Source: an uncultured Eudoraea sp. | GTDB lineage: Bacteria; Bacteroidota; Bacteroidia; Flavobacteriales; Flavobacteriaceae | Direction: 5' to 3' | DNA: 64,000 nucleotides | NCBI GenBank assembly: GCA_947258405.1 | Contig: CAMYIE010000023.1 | Location: forward strand, 1 to 64,000 | Shown here: positions 8,460 to 17,266 of the stretch, piece after piece | Layout: the number at the start of each line of letters is the position of its first letter | Position numbering within the stretch: the first letter of the stretch is position 1 | Position numbers and translations under genes: made by a program | Notes under the pieces: model-generated | Database searches by the model: none | What the model was told of the DNA's origin: nothing | The model's input: only the letters and a program-made list of their open reading frames with translations

Positions 8460-10256
8460 TTAGTTAGGATTTGTCCTGATTGTAATTCTGCGGTTGGTAA
8501 TTACAGTGTTTATAGCCACGCTTATTGAAACCGTTGCCGTATTGCAAAGACCATGCGAATCACAAACCTCATAGGTAAAGGAATCAGTCCCGCTAAAACC
8601 CGGATCCGGGGTATAGATAAAACTCCCATCGGTACTCAATACCAGGGTACCATTGCTTACATCTATTACTGGAGTTGTTGTGACTGTGAGTGAGTCTCCA
8701 GTATCGCTGTCTGTATCATTTGTCAGGATGCCGGTTGCATTGACTGAAAGAGGTACATCTATAGGTGTATTATAATTGTCATCGATTGCACATGGTATGA
8801 ACCAGACACCTAAAATATCCGAAACATCGGTAACAGGAGAACATCCTTGTAAAGGTGCAATCCCCAGTTGGTATTCCCCAGGGGTATCAATGGAAACATT
8901 GTCCATCCCAACACCTGAAATCTCGGATAAGCCATTAGCCGGAAAGACGACTCCGGGTGTTAATGAATACCAAACATACTCTGCCGAAGCGGAGATAAAC
9001 TCGGCTTGTAGCGTTTTTGTTTCGCCTGTGGTACACGAATCAAAACCCCCGGGATCTACGATGGCTGTATTTACCTCGGTGCCTGAGGCCGATCCCAGAA
9101 AATCATAAGGTCCGGCAAAATCTTTTAAAGCTGAAGTAAACGAAGATGATGTTCGTGATTTGGTCATAACGGCACTGAATGGAGAATCACATGCTGCACC
9201 GCTCCCGAATAAAGCACGGGGATCAAAACCCAATTGTGTAAAATTGATTCCAACCTCAGCAAAATAGTCCTTATTATAACTTAATGAATAACCTGAAGTA
9301 TTTGTAGTTCCCCAGGGTGGTGCGGTTGTGGCAGCTGAATTTACCTGATTAAAGAGCGCGCCCACAGGTACTACAATTTGTCCATATCCGTAAGTACTTC
9401 CTCCGTCTATATTAGTACCCCAGGTAAAGGTAGAAGTCCCACCAGGGGAACTGCCAGGATTAAATATGGATCTTTCAACCCATAATCTAATTTCCAGACC
9501 CGATACACCTCCACCACTATAGGAAAATCCGATTACCATATCTCCAATGGTAATTACATTACCACTTCCATCAAATCTCCAGGCGGTATGACCTTCATCG
9601 GGACCAGAATTAATAAATGCTGCTCCAGTATTTTGAATCTCGGCAACAAATAATTCAAAATCTACAAAGTGATTCCCTGAAGACGAAAGTGTAGATATCA
9701 TTAAATCCACCCAAAGATCATCGGTCACATTAACGCCATTCCTTCGCATATGTACCCCGGTATCCACAATATCGGTTTTCGCCGGTATAGACCCAGGTGA
9801 GGATCCCCATGATGTCATGGGATTGTCCCCATTCTTACCTCCGGTAAAAGTCGTTAAATCGTTGGAAGATAAATTGATATAATCTCTACCATAACGTGTG
9901 CTGTACCAGATATATCCACTATTGGTACCATAATTAGATATACTTTGTCTTAAATTGAAGGCTATGTTATTGCCGGCGGCTAACTGAGGTCCATATCCCA
10001 TGGCAGCAGCGGTAGCTTCGTCTACCACACCGGCACCCGATAACCCGTTATAAAACCAGTCATCAGTGCCTATACCGGAGATTATATCGCCGGAGTAGGC
10101 ATCCGCCTCGATCCCGAAATTAGCGCCTACACCAACTTGAGAATGGGTAAGATTTATTGCTGAAAGCAGAGCAGTAACAGCAAGAAAATAAATGATATTA
10201 TCCTTTTTCTTGCTGCATCGCTCCAGTTTGCATGTCTCTTCCTTCAGCGCCACCAT
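8460..10256 (-). CDS. Secreted protein C: cadherin-like module and VITNRRIT tail
   Basis: This is a 598-residue exported protein. A basic N-terminus (KKK at about 16-18) precedes a hydrophobic segment and a likely cleavage near THSQ. The central 400 residues are Gly/Ser/Thr-rich beta structure that I do not recognise, with three widely spaced Cys in the second half. A cadherin-like module of about 100 residues follows (DDNYNTPIDVPLSVNA, YTPDPGFSGTDSFTYEVCD). The protein ends [14 protein letters not shown], the same tail as A and B, although the preceding module is of a different family. It starts 99 bp from its copy of the shared upstream element. Role unknown; surface-exposed or released by inference. 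Confidence 0.8.
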   Translation of the reverse strand: MVALKEETCKLERCSKKKDNIIYFLAVTALLSAINLTHSQVGVGANFGIEADAYSGDIISGIGTDDWFYNGLSGAGVVDEATAAAMGYGPQLAAGNNIAFNLRQSISNYGTNSGYIWYSTRYGRDYINLSSNDLTTFTGGKNGDNPMTSWGSSPGSIPAKTDIVDTGVHMRRNGVNVTDDLWVDLMISTLSSSGNHFVDFELFVAEIQNTGAAFINSGPDEGHTAWRFDGSGNVITIGDMVIGFSYSGGGVSGLEIRLWVERSIFNPGSSPGGTSTFTWGTNIDGGSTYGYGQIVVPVGALFNQVNSAATTAPPWGTTNTSGYSLSYNKDYFAEVGINFTQLGFDPRALFGSGAACDSPFSAVMTKSRTSSSFTSALKDFAGPYDFLGSASGTEVNTAIVDPGGFDSCTTGETKTLQAEFISASAEYVWYSLTPGVVFPANGLSEISGVGMDNVSIDTPGEYQLGIAPLQGCSPVTDVSDILGVWFIPCAIDDNYNTPIDVPLSVNATGILTNDTDSDTGDSLTVTTTPVIDVSNGTLVLSTDGSFIYTPDPGFSGTDSFTYEVCDSHGLCNTATVSISVAINTVITNRRITIRTNPN

Positions 10257-10312
10257 TATCCCCCCTTATTATAGCAGGTCTCTTTAAATAAGACCGGTAA
10301 GTGTTTAGAAAT

Positions 10313-10376
10313 CAAATATGAAGCTTATAATGTACTCGTTAAAATAATTGTTGTGAAAGCAGATTATTATTGAGTG
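10313..10376 (-). promoter_or_regulatory. Shared upstream element and promoter of protein C
   Basis: Minus-strand CACAACAATTATTTT starts at 10355, with the half-site CACTCAAT 21 bp upstream. A near-consensus -7 box CATATTTG lies at 10320-10313. The rest of the 250-bp gap behind the OmpA-like gene shows nothing else I can name. Confidence 0.6.
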
Positions 10377-10506
10377 TAGCTCATATATAAAGAGGTGAAG
10401 TAAATAAAAACAAAGGAGAAATACTGTAATTCACCGATCAAGGCCTAATTTAACGGTATTAAGAAGATCCTACTGTTAATGATAAAAATCTATCAAACCA
10501 AGATAT

Positions 10507-12441
10507 TTATTCAAGAATAATGAACTCGGAACGCCTGTTTAGCTGGTGCTGCTCTTTGGTGCACCTTTCTCCGTCATCACAGTTGTTGATCAATTTTGTT
10601 TCTCCATAACCTTTACCCTGTAGCCGATCTGCTGCTATACCCTTTAATATCATGTAATCTACTGTAGCCTCTGCACGCTTCTGGGACAACCAGAGGTTAT
10701 AGGCATCGGGGCCACGACTGTCGGTATGGGAATTCGCCACGATTTTCAGGCTGGGATATTTTTCCATGGCAGCGATCACCTTTTGAATCTCCAGTTCGGC
10801 ATCAGATCTGATTCGGAAGCTGTCGAAATCAAAATATATAGTGCTCAGTTGCAGTAGTTTAGCCAGGTCGTCGCCGAAACCTGCCGTAACGGTTTCCCGT
10901 TCCAGGTAAAAATCGATGACTCTTGGTTTACCGTCCGATTTACCCAGGTATTCTTCAGCAGGAATATAGCCCTGAGTTGCAGCGCGTACAAAATTACCCT
11001 GGTTGCAATCACAACTGAGGGTATACATTCCCTCGCTATTTGTAATAGCAGAAATAAGTTCTTTGTTATTCTCGTCGATAACCTTTACCGTGGCGCCGAT
11101 CAATATCTGGTTCGAAATCCTGTCCCTGACGGTTCCTGTTAAAGGCTGAATACATTCAAAAATCAGTGGCCTGGTTTCCAGGAATCCATAAATATCATCC
11201 CCTCCCATGCCCGTAGTCCGGTTGGAAGCAAAATATCCCTCCCTGCTCTCCTCATCAAATATAAAGGAGAAGTCGTCAAAGCTGCTGTTAACCGGTTGCC
11301 CAACATTGATCACAGACTTGGTATAATTGGAATTCTCGATATTGGTGGCAAACACGTCAAGGCCACCCAGACCCGGATGTCCATCAGACGAGAAATACAA
11401 TATCTCATTTTCTGTAATAAAGGGAAAGGTTTCCCGCGCCTCGCTATTAATGGTAGGGCCCAAATTCTCCGGACTACCGAAAGTTCCATCCTCGTTAATC
11501 GTAACCCTGTATAAGTCTGACTGACCATAACTCCCGTCCATATCCGAAGCAAAATATAAGGTTTTTTCATCTGGGCTTAATGCCGGATGAGCCACCGAAT
11601 GGCCGTCGCTGTTAAAAGGAAGTTCTTCGAGCTCGCTCCAGCTGCCATCGATCCACTTTGCCTTAAAGATCTTTAGGCGGATAAAACCTTTCTCGTCTCT
11701 GGTATATTTCCGATCAACAATATTGTTTCTGGTAAAATAAATGACCGACCCGTCTTTTGTAATCGCCGATGTTGACTCGTGTAACTTTGTATTTACATTG
11801 CTCAATTTTGTTACCTGGTTCTCAGAAATACTGTCGGCATTTAACTTGTAAAGATCATGGAAATCCTGTGAATTCCAGGTATGCCGGTACCTTGCTAAAT
11901 TTCCTGTATCCCGGTCGGAGGAAAAAATTAGCCCCTCATTATAGTACGTTGGAGCAAATTCAGAATAAATTGAGTTATATCCGAACTCCCTGAGTTCATA
12001 GCGCCCGGAGTTCCTGGCTATTTCATCGAGGTAGTCCTGTTGAGATTTAAAACGTTTAACTCTCGCATCTTCTGTGGAAGCTAGCTCCGAAAACCGCTTA
12101 AAGGCCTTTTCCGACTTTTCGTAGTCCTCCATCGACTTTAATGACTGCGCGTATCTGAAGTAATATTCCGCGGTCATTTCTCCGGGGTAATTACTCTCCA
12201 ACTGCTGATAGTACTCAGCAGCGTTTACATAATTTGCATTAAAGTAATAGGAATCGCCCAATTTCCTGAGAAGATCTGCACTTTCAAACCCTTTGTCTAA
12301 CACCTTTTGATAAATATCAATAGCTGGCACAAAAGAATATTCGGCATAGGCTTCATCTCCCTTGGCTATTCGTTTTTCCTGTGCCCAAACAACCGACTGA
12401 AGACCTGCAAAAATCAAAATAATAAATAAGACTCTCTTCAT
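10507..12441 (-). CDS. OmpA-family protein with TPR and PD40 beta-propeller repeats
   Basis: This envelope protein of about 644 residues probably anchors a surface machine to peptidoglycan. Visible in order: a signal peptide (to VVWAQ), TPR-like helices (about 20-135), a WD40-like PD40 propeller (about 160-420, with repeated LSPDEKTLYFASD-type strands), a carboxypeptidase-regulatory-like beta-sandwich (about 430-520), and an OmpA C-terminal domain with IYFDFDSFRI and NSHTDSRGPDAYNLWLSQKRA, the diaminopimelate-binding region. It is the last gene of a tight operon, 12 bp after the PorP/SprF gene. This trio is the usual flavobacterial arrangement with type IX-secreted adhesins (SprB-SprF type). 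The preceding Met codon (12444) is an equal alternative start. Confidence 0.93.
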   Translation of the reverse strand: MKRVLFIILIFAGLQSVVWAQEKRIAKGDEAYAEYSFVPAIDIYQKVLDKGFESADLLRKLGDSYYFNANYVNAAEYYQQLESNYPGEMTAEYYFRYAQSLKSMEDYEKSEKAFKRFSELASTEDARVKRFKSQQDYLDEIARNSGRYELREFGYNSIYSEFAPTYYNEGLIFSSDRDTGNLARYRHTWNSQDFHDLYKLNADSISENQVTKLSNVNTKLHESTSAITKDGSVIYFTRNNIVDRKYTRDEKGFIRLKIFKAKWIDGSWSELEELPFNSDGHSVAHPALSPDEKTLYFASDMDGSYGQSDLYRVTINEDGTFGSPENLGPTINSEARETFPFITENEILYFSSDGHPGLGGLDVFATNIENSNYTKSVINVGQPVNSSFDDFSFIFDEESREGYFASNRTTGMGGDDIYGFLETRPLIFECIQPLTGTVRDRISNQILIGATVKVIDENNKELISAITNSEGMYTLSCDCNQGNFVRAATQGYIPAEEYLGKSDGKPRVIDFYLERETVTAGFGDDLAKLLQLSTIYFDFDSFRIRSDAELEIQKVIAAMEKYPSLKIVANSHTDSRGPDAYNLWLSQKRAEATVDYMILKGIAADRLQGKGYGETKLINNCDDGERCTKEQHQLNRRSEFIILE

Positions 12442-12456
12442 CATGTCAATACCCCA

Positions 12457-13410
12457 TTAAAAGAAACGCGGTGAAACCAACCGCCTGAATGATTTTATCA
12501 ATTCGAACCTCAGGAATACCTCAAAGGATCCGTCGTTGAACTGTGTGCCTCCCAATTCTGTAACCTCCCTGTCGTAAGCCAGACCCAACATGAATTTCTC
12601 AGATATCTGAAACCCTACAAGTGCGCTGATGGCGGCATCGAATCTATATGCTGCGCCTAACGAAAATTTCTCATTAAACAGAAAGCTTGCAGAAATATCC
12701 ACTTGCAAAGGTGCGCCCCCAACGGCTTTGGTCAGCAATGCAGGTTTAAACTTGGTATTTCCATTCAGATCGAACACATAGCCCGTTATAAAATAGAAAT
12801 TAATCCGCTCGGTAGATAGGAACTGAACGTCATTTGCATCTTGTGCAGAATTGTCGAAATGTTCTGTTTTAAGCAAATTTGGAGCCGAAAGACCCGCATA
12901 GAATTTGTCGGTATGATAATATAACCCCAAACCAAAGTTGGGAGAAAACCGATTCTCTATATTGTCCTGTGGGATGGGTTCATTATCAAAATTTCTAAGG
13001 CTTGAAAAGTCGAGATTCAAAAAGTTACCCCCAACTTTAAGGCCAAATGAAAGCTTCCCGAAGGCGGAGACATCTAATGTATAAGATACAACCCCGTCCA
13101 GGTAGGTCTCCTGTACTACCCCATTGCCAATATTGTCATGGATCACTGAAATACCATAGCCGAGCCTGCTTTCCCGAATTGGCGAATGCAGGTTCAGGGT
13201 AAAACTCTCCGGAGCACCATCAAGCCCCACCCATTGTGAGCGATAAAGGCTGGCAATACTCAATTGTCCTCGCGAACCAGCATAGGCCGGGTTTACACTC
13301 ATGGTATTGTACATATACTGGGTAAACTGCGCATCCTGCTGTGCATATAGACCTCCCAAAATAGACAGGGTAAATACTAGATGAATAAAGGCCTTTTTAG
13401 TAGGTGTCAT
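12457..13410 (-). CDS. PorP/SprF-family outer-membrane protein
   Basis: This 317-residue beta-barrel protein has a signal peptide ending GGLYAQQ and the family hallmark DAQFTQYMYNTMSVNPAYAGSRG just after it. The remainder alternates short amphipathic strands and ends in an aromatic residue (RFF), as outer-membrane barrels do. Members work with type IX secretion: SprF is needed for delivery or surface attachment of the SprB gliding adhesin, and each PorP/SprF protein is usually coded next to its own type B cargo. Here the cargo gene ends 13 bp upstream and the OmpA-like gene begins 12 bp downstream, so the three are almost certainly co-transcribed. Confidence 0.95.
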   Translation of the reverse strand: MTPTKKAFIHLVFTLSILGGLYAQQDAQFTQYMYNTMSVNPAYAGSRGQLSIASLYRSQWVGLDGAPESFTLNLHSPIRESRLGYGISVIHDNIGNGVVQETYLDGVVSYTLDVSAFGKLSFGLKVGGNFLNLDFSSLRNFDNEPIPQDNIENRFSPNFGLGLYYHTDKFYAGLSAPNLLKTEHFDNSAQDANDVQFLSTERINFYFITGYVFDLNGNTKFKPALLTKAVGGAPLQVDISASFLFNEKFSLGAAYRFDAAISALVGFQISEKFMLGLAYDREVTELGGTQFNDGSFEVFLRFELIKSFRRLVSPRFF

Positions 13411-13423
13411 AAAGGGTAATAGG

Positions 13424-16400
13424 TTACTTGCTTATAAATATATAACCACTGTCGGTTACCTTTTCCTGGGTTGTCTGATAATCAAATATATAATAATATA
13501 CCCCTGAAGGCAGATAATCATTCACAGAAAGTGTAGAACGCCCCCTGGATCTTCCGTCGAATACATTATTTTGATTATTGTAATCACTACCAGTATACAC
13601 AGCTACACCCCAACGATTATATATCCTCAACGTATTGGTGAGCGTTCGGTCCACATTGCGAATGAATAAGAAATCATTCCTTCCATCCCCATTCGGAGTA
13701 ACCATTTGGTTTACTTCGATGGGCCCCACTACCCTGACCGTTACAATCGCGGTGTCGCAATTTTCCGGGTTGGCATTTTCACAAATGGTATAAGATATAG
13801 TATAGGTTCCGGTCGGTGTATCGGGAGCAACACTAACGGTACCATCAGAATTTACAGTCAATGGCCCGGATGGATCGGAGCTAATAGTCACATCTGATGG
13901 ATTCACAAATATACTATCGAGTGTATCATTGTCCAGTACATTACTAATGGGCACAATTCCGCCAATTTGGCCATCAACAGTATTATCACTGAAATCGTCA
14001 TCAACGGCATCAATCACCAGTGCCGGTTCACCACCTATGGTTATCGTAACGGTAGCTGTATCACAGTTTGCGGGATTGGCTACCTCGCAAATGGTATACT
14101 CGATAGTTACTTCCCCATCCGGCGTCCCTTCGGCAATGGTAATGGTCCCATCAGGATTGATGGTAACACCATCGGTGCTCTCGGAGGTCAGGATTATATC
14201 GGCAGGATCCACCGGCTCGCCATCCAATGTATCATTGTCTAACACATTTATGTCGGGTTGCTCACCATTGCTGCCGGTATCTACTGTAAAGATATCATCC
14301 ACCGCATCGATATCCGGTAACGGACCTATGGTGATGATAACCGTAGCGGTATCGCAATTATCAGGGAAGGCGATCTGACAAATAGTATATTCTATTTCGA
14401 TCTGACCATCAGGAGTGCCCTCTGCAATGGTAATTGTCCCATCGGGGTTGATGGTCACCCCACCCGTGCTCTCGGAGGTGAGGACAACATCTTCTACATC
14501 AACTGTTTCGCCATTAAGCGTATCATTGGTTAGTACATTTACATTAGGGACTACACCGCTACTTCCGGTATTCACCGAAAACGCATCATCGACCGCATCA
14601 ATGACAGGTGGAATACCTATGGTAATCACTACCTCGGCAGTATCACAATTAGTTGGATTGGCGATCTGACAAATGGTATACGTTACAACTATTACACCAT
14701 CTGGCGTACCATCGGCGATAGTAATCGTACCATCAGGATTGATGGTGATATTCGTCGAAACCTCAAAAGTGAGCGTAATATCAGAAGGATCGAGTGGTTC
14801 GCCATTTAAGGTATCATTATCCAGTACATTTATCCCTGATATTTCACCACTACTTCCGGAAGGAACCTCATAATCATCATCTACCGCATCGATTACAGGT
14901 ATGGGACCGATAGTGATCGTTACTGAAGCCGTGTTGCAATTTGAAGGATTTGCTACCTCACAGATAGTATACGACAGCACTATTTCTCCATCGGGTGTAC
15001 CCTCAGCGATAGTAATGGAACCGTCGGGATTGATCGTAACTCCCCCTATACTCGTTGAACTAAGTACAATATCTTCTGCATTGACAGACTCGCCATCCAA
15101 TGTATCGTTGGTTAACACATTAATACCAGTCTGTACCCCGCTAGTACCCGATGCCACAACAAATACATCATCTACCGCATCGATAGTAACATCTCCGCCA
15201 CCGGAACCGACAACGACCGTAACAGATGCCGTATCACAGAAATCAGGATTGGAAACGGCACATATGGTATACATCAATATAACTTGTCCGTCTGCGGTTC
15301 CTGGTGCGACAGAAATGGTCCCGTCAGAATTAATTGTCACCCCACCTGAAGGTGTTGAGCTTAAAACAACATCCTCAGATTCTACCGGTTGTCCGTTTAT
15401 GGTATCGTTATCCAGTACATTGCTGTTGGGTAAGATACCTCCAGTCTCCCCATCGATAAAGACCTGGCTAAAATCATCATCCACGGCATCGATTTGAAGA
15501 CCTCCACCATCACCTACAAATATGGTTGTCGTGGCTGTATCGCAGTTATCAGGGTCGGCTACCTCACATATGGTATATTCGATCAGGACCTCTCCATCGG
15601 GTGTTCCCGGGGCCACTGTGATGGTTCCGTCGGGGTTGATGGTTACCCCAGCTGTGGTTTCAGAGGTGAGGACAATATCTTGAGGATCTACTGGTTGCCC
15701 ATCTAAAGTATCGTTATCCAGTACATTGGTGTCGGGAAGGGTCCCACCGGTCTCCCCATCGATAAATACCTGGCTAAAATCATCATCTACAGCATTGATG
15801 CCATCAGTGGGCGGACCAACCTGAATGGTGGTCGAGGCCGTATCGCAGTTATCCGGGTCGGCTACCTCACATATTGTATATTCAATGATTACCTCTCCGT
15901 TAGGTGTTCCCGGAGCCACTGTAACCGTTCCGTCCGGGTTAATAGTTACTCCACCTGTAGTCTCTGAAATCAAAATTACATCCTCAGGATTTACAGGCTG
16001 TCCATTTAAAGTATCATTATCCAGCACATTGGTATCTGGTAAAGTACCACCTGTCTCTCCATCGATAAAAACCTGGGTAAAGTCGTCATCCACTGCATCG
16101 ATTCCCGGAGTAGTTGCGTCGTCGATCAGAAAGTTCAGGTCCATGACCCAACGATCGTCGCAGGTGGGATCGAAAATCCAACCCCAGGTACTTAATCCCA
16201 TTGCACCGATCCGCGAATCATAATTTGCCCCTCCAGGTCCAACATGTGCGCCAAAATTCGGAGTATTCGAATCGTCGGGATCGGGGCGTTGCTCCACGCT
16301 GAAAACACCGGTGCCTAAACATCCATTTCCACTCGCTGTTACGGTACTACGGGTATTGTCTATGACATAAAAAACCATATCCTCAGAATTCGAGGCATTC

Positions 16401-16882
16401 CCTGCTGTACCTTCTTTTTTATGCTCACCTCCCGCGGCCTGCCAGTCTGCCCAGGATGTTCTATCGATAAACCAAATATTCAATTCCACCAGGCAACTCC
16501 CATTGGTAGTCGTCCCGGTTAGGTGGGCAGAACCATCCTCAAATTGAGTAAACTGTAGCTCATTACCTTCTTGCTGTGAAAAGTAGGCATTCGGATTGAA
16601 AAAGTCTGTTTCGGTTTCAGGCCACCAAAAATTCGACACAGGCTGCTGACCGGTAAACGGACTGCGATCGGCATCGATGACCCTGTATATGGTATCGGCA
16701 TAAACCGGAGATACCAAATCTAAATTTGCAAGTTCCCCGAAGTTATCTGCCATCAACCCTGAATTGAAAGTTTCGGAGTTTGTGGTTAAATCGAAAGAAG
16801 AAAAGAGTACAAGTGAAAACAACGCCATTAACATGGCCATCCCCCGGTATCCCTGATGTAAAACTGAAGTAATTTTTTCCAT
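13424..16882 (-). CDS. Giant repeat adhesin with type IX secretion C-terminal signal (type B)
   Basis: This is a 1152-residue surface protein. An N-terminal hydrophobic segment (MLMALFSLVLFSSF) serves as the export signal. Residues of about 60-260 form a unique Cys/Trp-containing domain. Eight tandem cadherin-like repeats of about 95-100 residues follow, each starting near DAVDD and containing NVLDNDTLNG, TINPDGT and YTICE-NCDTA. The last 90 residues match the gliding-motility-associated type B signal: TPNGDGRNDFL, YNRWG, a DG turn and LPSGVYYYIFDY. It heads the operon with its PorP/SprF partner and OmpA-like protein, consistent with export by type IX secretion and retention at the surface as an SprB-like adhesin. 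The paired Cys in each repeat could form disulfides outside the cell. Confidence 0.93.
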   Translation of the reverse strand: MEKITSVLHQGYRGMAMLMALFSLVLFSSFDLTTNSETFNSGLMADNFGELANLDLVSPVYADTIYRVIDADRSPFTGQQPVSNFWWPETETDFFNPNAYFSQQEGNELQFTQFEDGSAHLTGTTTNGSCLVELNIWFIDRTSWADWQAAGGEHKKEGTAGNASNSEDMVFYVIDNTRSTVTASGNGCLGTGVFSVEQRPDPDDSNTPNFGAHVGPGGANYDSRIGAMGLSTWGWIFDPTCDDRWVMDLNFLIDDATTPGIDAVDDDFTQVFIDGETGGTLPDTNVLDNDTLNGQPVNPEDVILISETTGGVTINPDGTVTVAPGTPNGEVIIEYTICEVADPDNCDTASTTIQVGPPTDGINAVDDDFSQVFIDGETGGTLPDTNVLDNDTLDGQPVDPQDIVLTSETTAGVTINPDGTITVAPGTPDGEVLIEYTICEVADPDNCDTATTTIFVGDGGGLQIDAVDDDFSQVFIDGETGGILPNSNVLDNDTINGQPVESEDVVLSSTPSGGVTINSDGTISVAPGTADGQVILMYTICAVSNPDFCDTASVTVVVGSGGGDVTIDAVDDVFVVASGTSGVQTGINVLTNDTLDGESVNAEDIVLSSTSIGGVTINPDGSITIAEGTPDGEIVLSYTICEVANPSNCNTASVTITIGPIPVIDAVDDDYEVPSGSSGEISGINVLDNDTLNGEPLDPSDITLTFEVSTNITINPDGTITIADGTPDGVIVVTYTICQIANPTNCDTAEVVITIGIPPVIDAVDDAFSVNTGSSGVVPNVNVLTNDTLNGETVDVEDVVLTSESTGGVTINPDGTITIAEGTPDGQIEIEYTICQIAFPDNCDTATVIITIGPLPDIDAVDDIFTVDTGSNGEQPDINVLDNDTLDGEPVDPADIILTSESTDGVTINPDGTITIAEGTPDGEVTIEYTICEVANPANCDTATVTITIGGEPALVIDAVDDDFSDNTVDGQIGGIVPISNVLDNDTLDSIFVNPSDVTISSDPSGPLTVNSDGTVSVAPDTPTGTYTISYTICENANPENCDTAIVTVRVVGPIEVNQMVTPNGDGRNDFLFIRNVDRTLTNTLRIYNRWGVAVYTGSDYNNQNNVFDGRSRGRSTLSVNDYLPSGVYYYIFDYQTTQEKVTDSGYIFISK
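13735..16115 (-). repeat. Eight tandem cadherin-like repeats (about 295 bp each)
   Basis: Eight copies of a unit encoding DAVDD(D/I/A)F...NVLDNDTL(N/D)G...GVTINPDGT(I/V)...YTICE(V/I)A...NCDTA. Copies 1-3 (nearest the N-terminus) share the insert QVFIDGETGG and are nearly identical, suggesting recent duplication. Copies 4-7 carry a shorter linker, and copy 8 is the most divergent. Confidence 0.85.
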
Positions 16883-16989
16883 AAATGATAAGTTTCACTT
16901 AAACATATCACCATGGCTAAAGGTAGGCCTTTCACTAAGAATTGGGAATTTCTTAACAAGGTGCAATATATGGCTAATATGGCTAGCAT

Positions 16990-17020
16990 CAAATCTATTG
17001 TAAGACATTACTTATCAAAA
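16990..17020 (-). promoter_or_regulatory. Promoter of the adhesin-PorP-OmpA operon
   Basis: Minus-strand TTTTG (17020-17016), an 18-bp gap and TAGATTTG (16997-16990) match the Bacteroidetes -33/-7 pattern. This predicts a leader of about 100 nt before the adhesin ATG. The CACAACA element of the downstream genes is absent. The remaining intergenic sequence up to the RF3 gene shows no other clear signal. Confidence 0.55.
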
Positions 17021-17244
17021 TCTTTTAACAACATTTATTCTCGTTCAATAACCTGAATCACCACTCAGATTCAAAAAATATATAAGTAGACAATTGCCAT
17101 TCATCTGATTTTAAAAACAAAATATCGATCAAAAGCAACCATTGCTCGAACCCCCTTCGATTTTATGGTCAATGTTTTGATCATTTCAGCTTCCATCCTG
17201 CCAATTAAAATGCTTCATATAGGCTGAAAAGCATTGTTATTGCC

Positions 17245-17252
17245 TATTTTTG
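17245..17252 (+). promoter_or_regulatory. -7 element of the RF3 gene
   Basis: TATTTTTG fits the Bacteroidetes TAnnTTTG box and ends 14 bp before the first possible start codon, so the mRNA leader would be very short. A good -33 TTTG at the right distance is not evident. Confidence 0.4.
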
Positions 17253-17266
17253 CACAAATTTTTTAG

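Noticed and set aside
1391-10256. The VITNRRIT tail as an ordinary type IX C-terminal signal
   Set aside because: A type IX signal is a folded domain of 70-100 residues with known motifs, present in the neighbouring adhesin but not here; only 14 residues are shared by all three.
13929-16223. Long plus-strand open frames opposite the adhesin
   Set aside because: They are Ser/Thr/Val/Pro-rich mirror frames of the repeated minus-strand gene and match no family.
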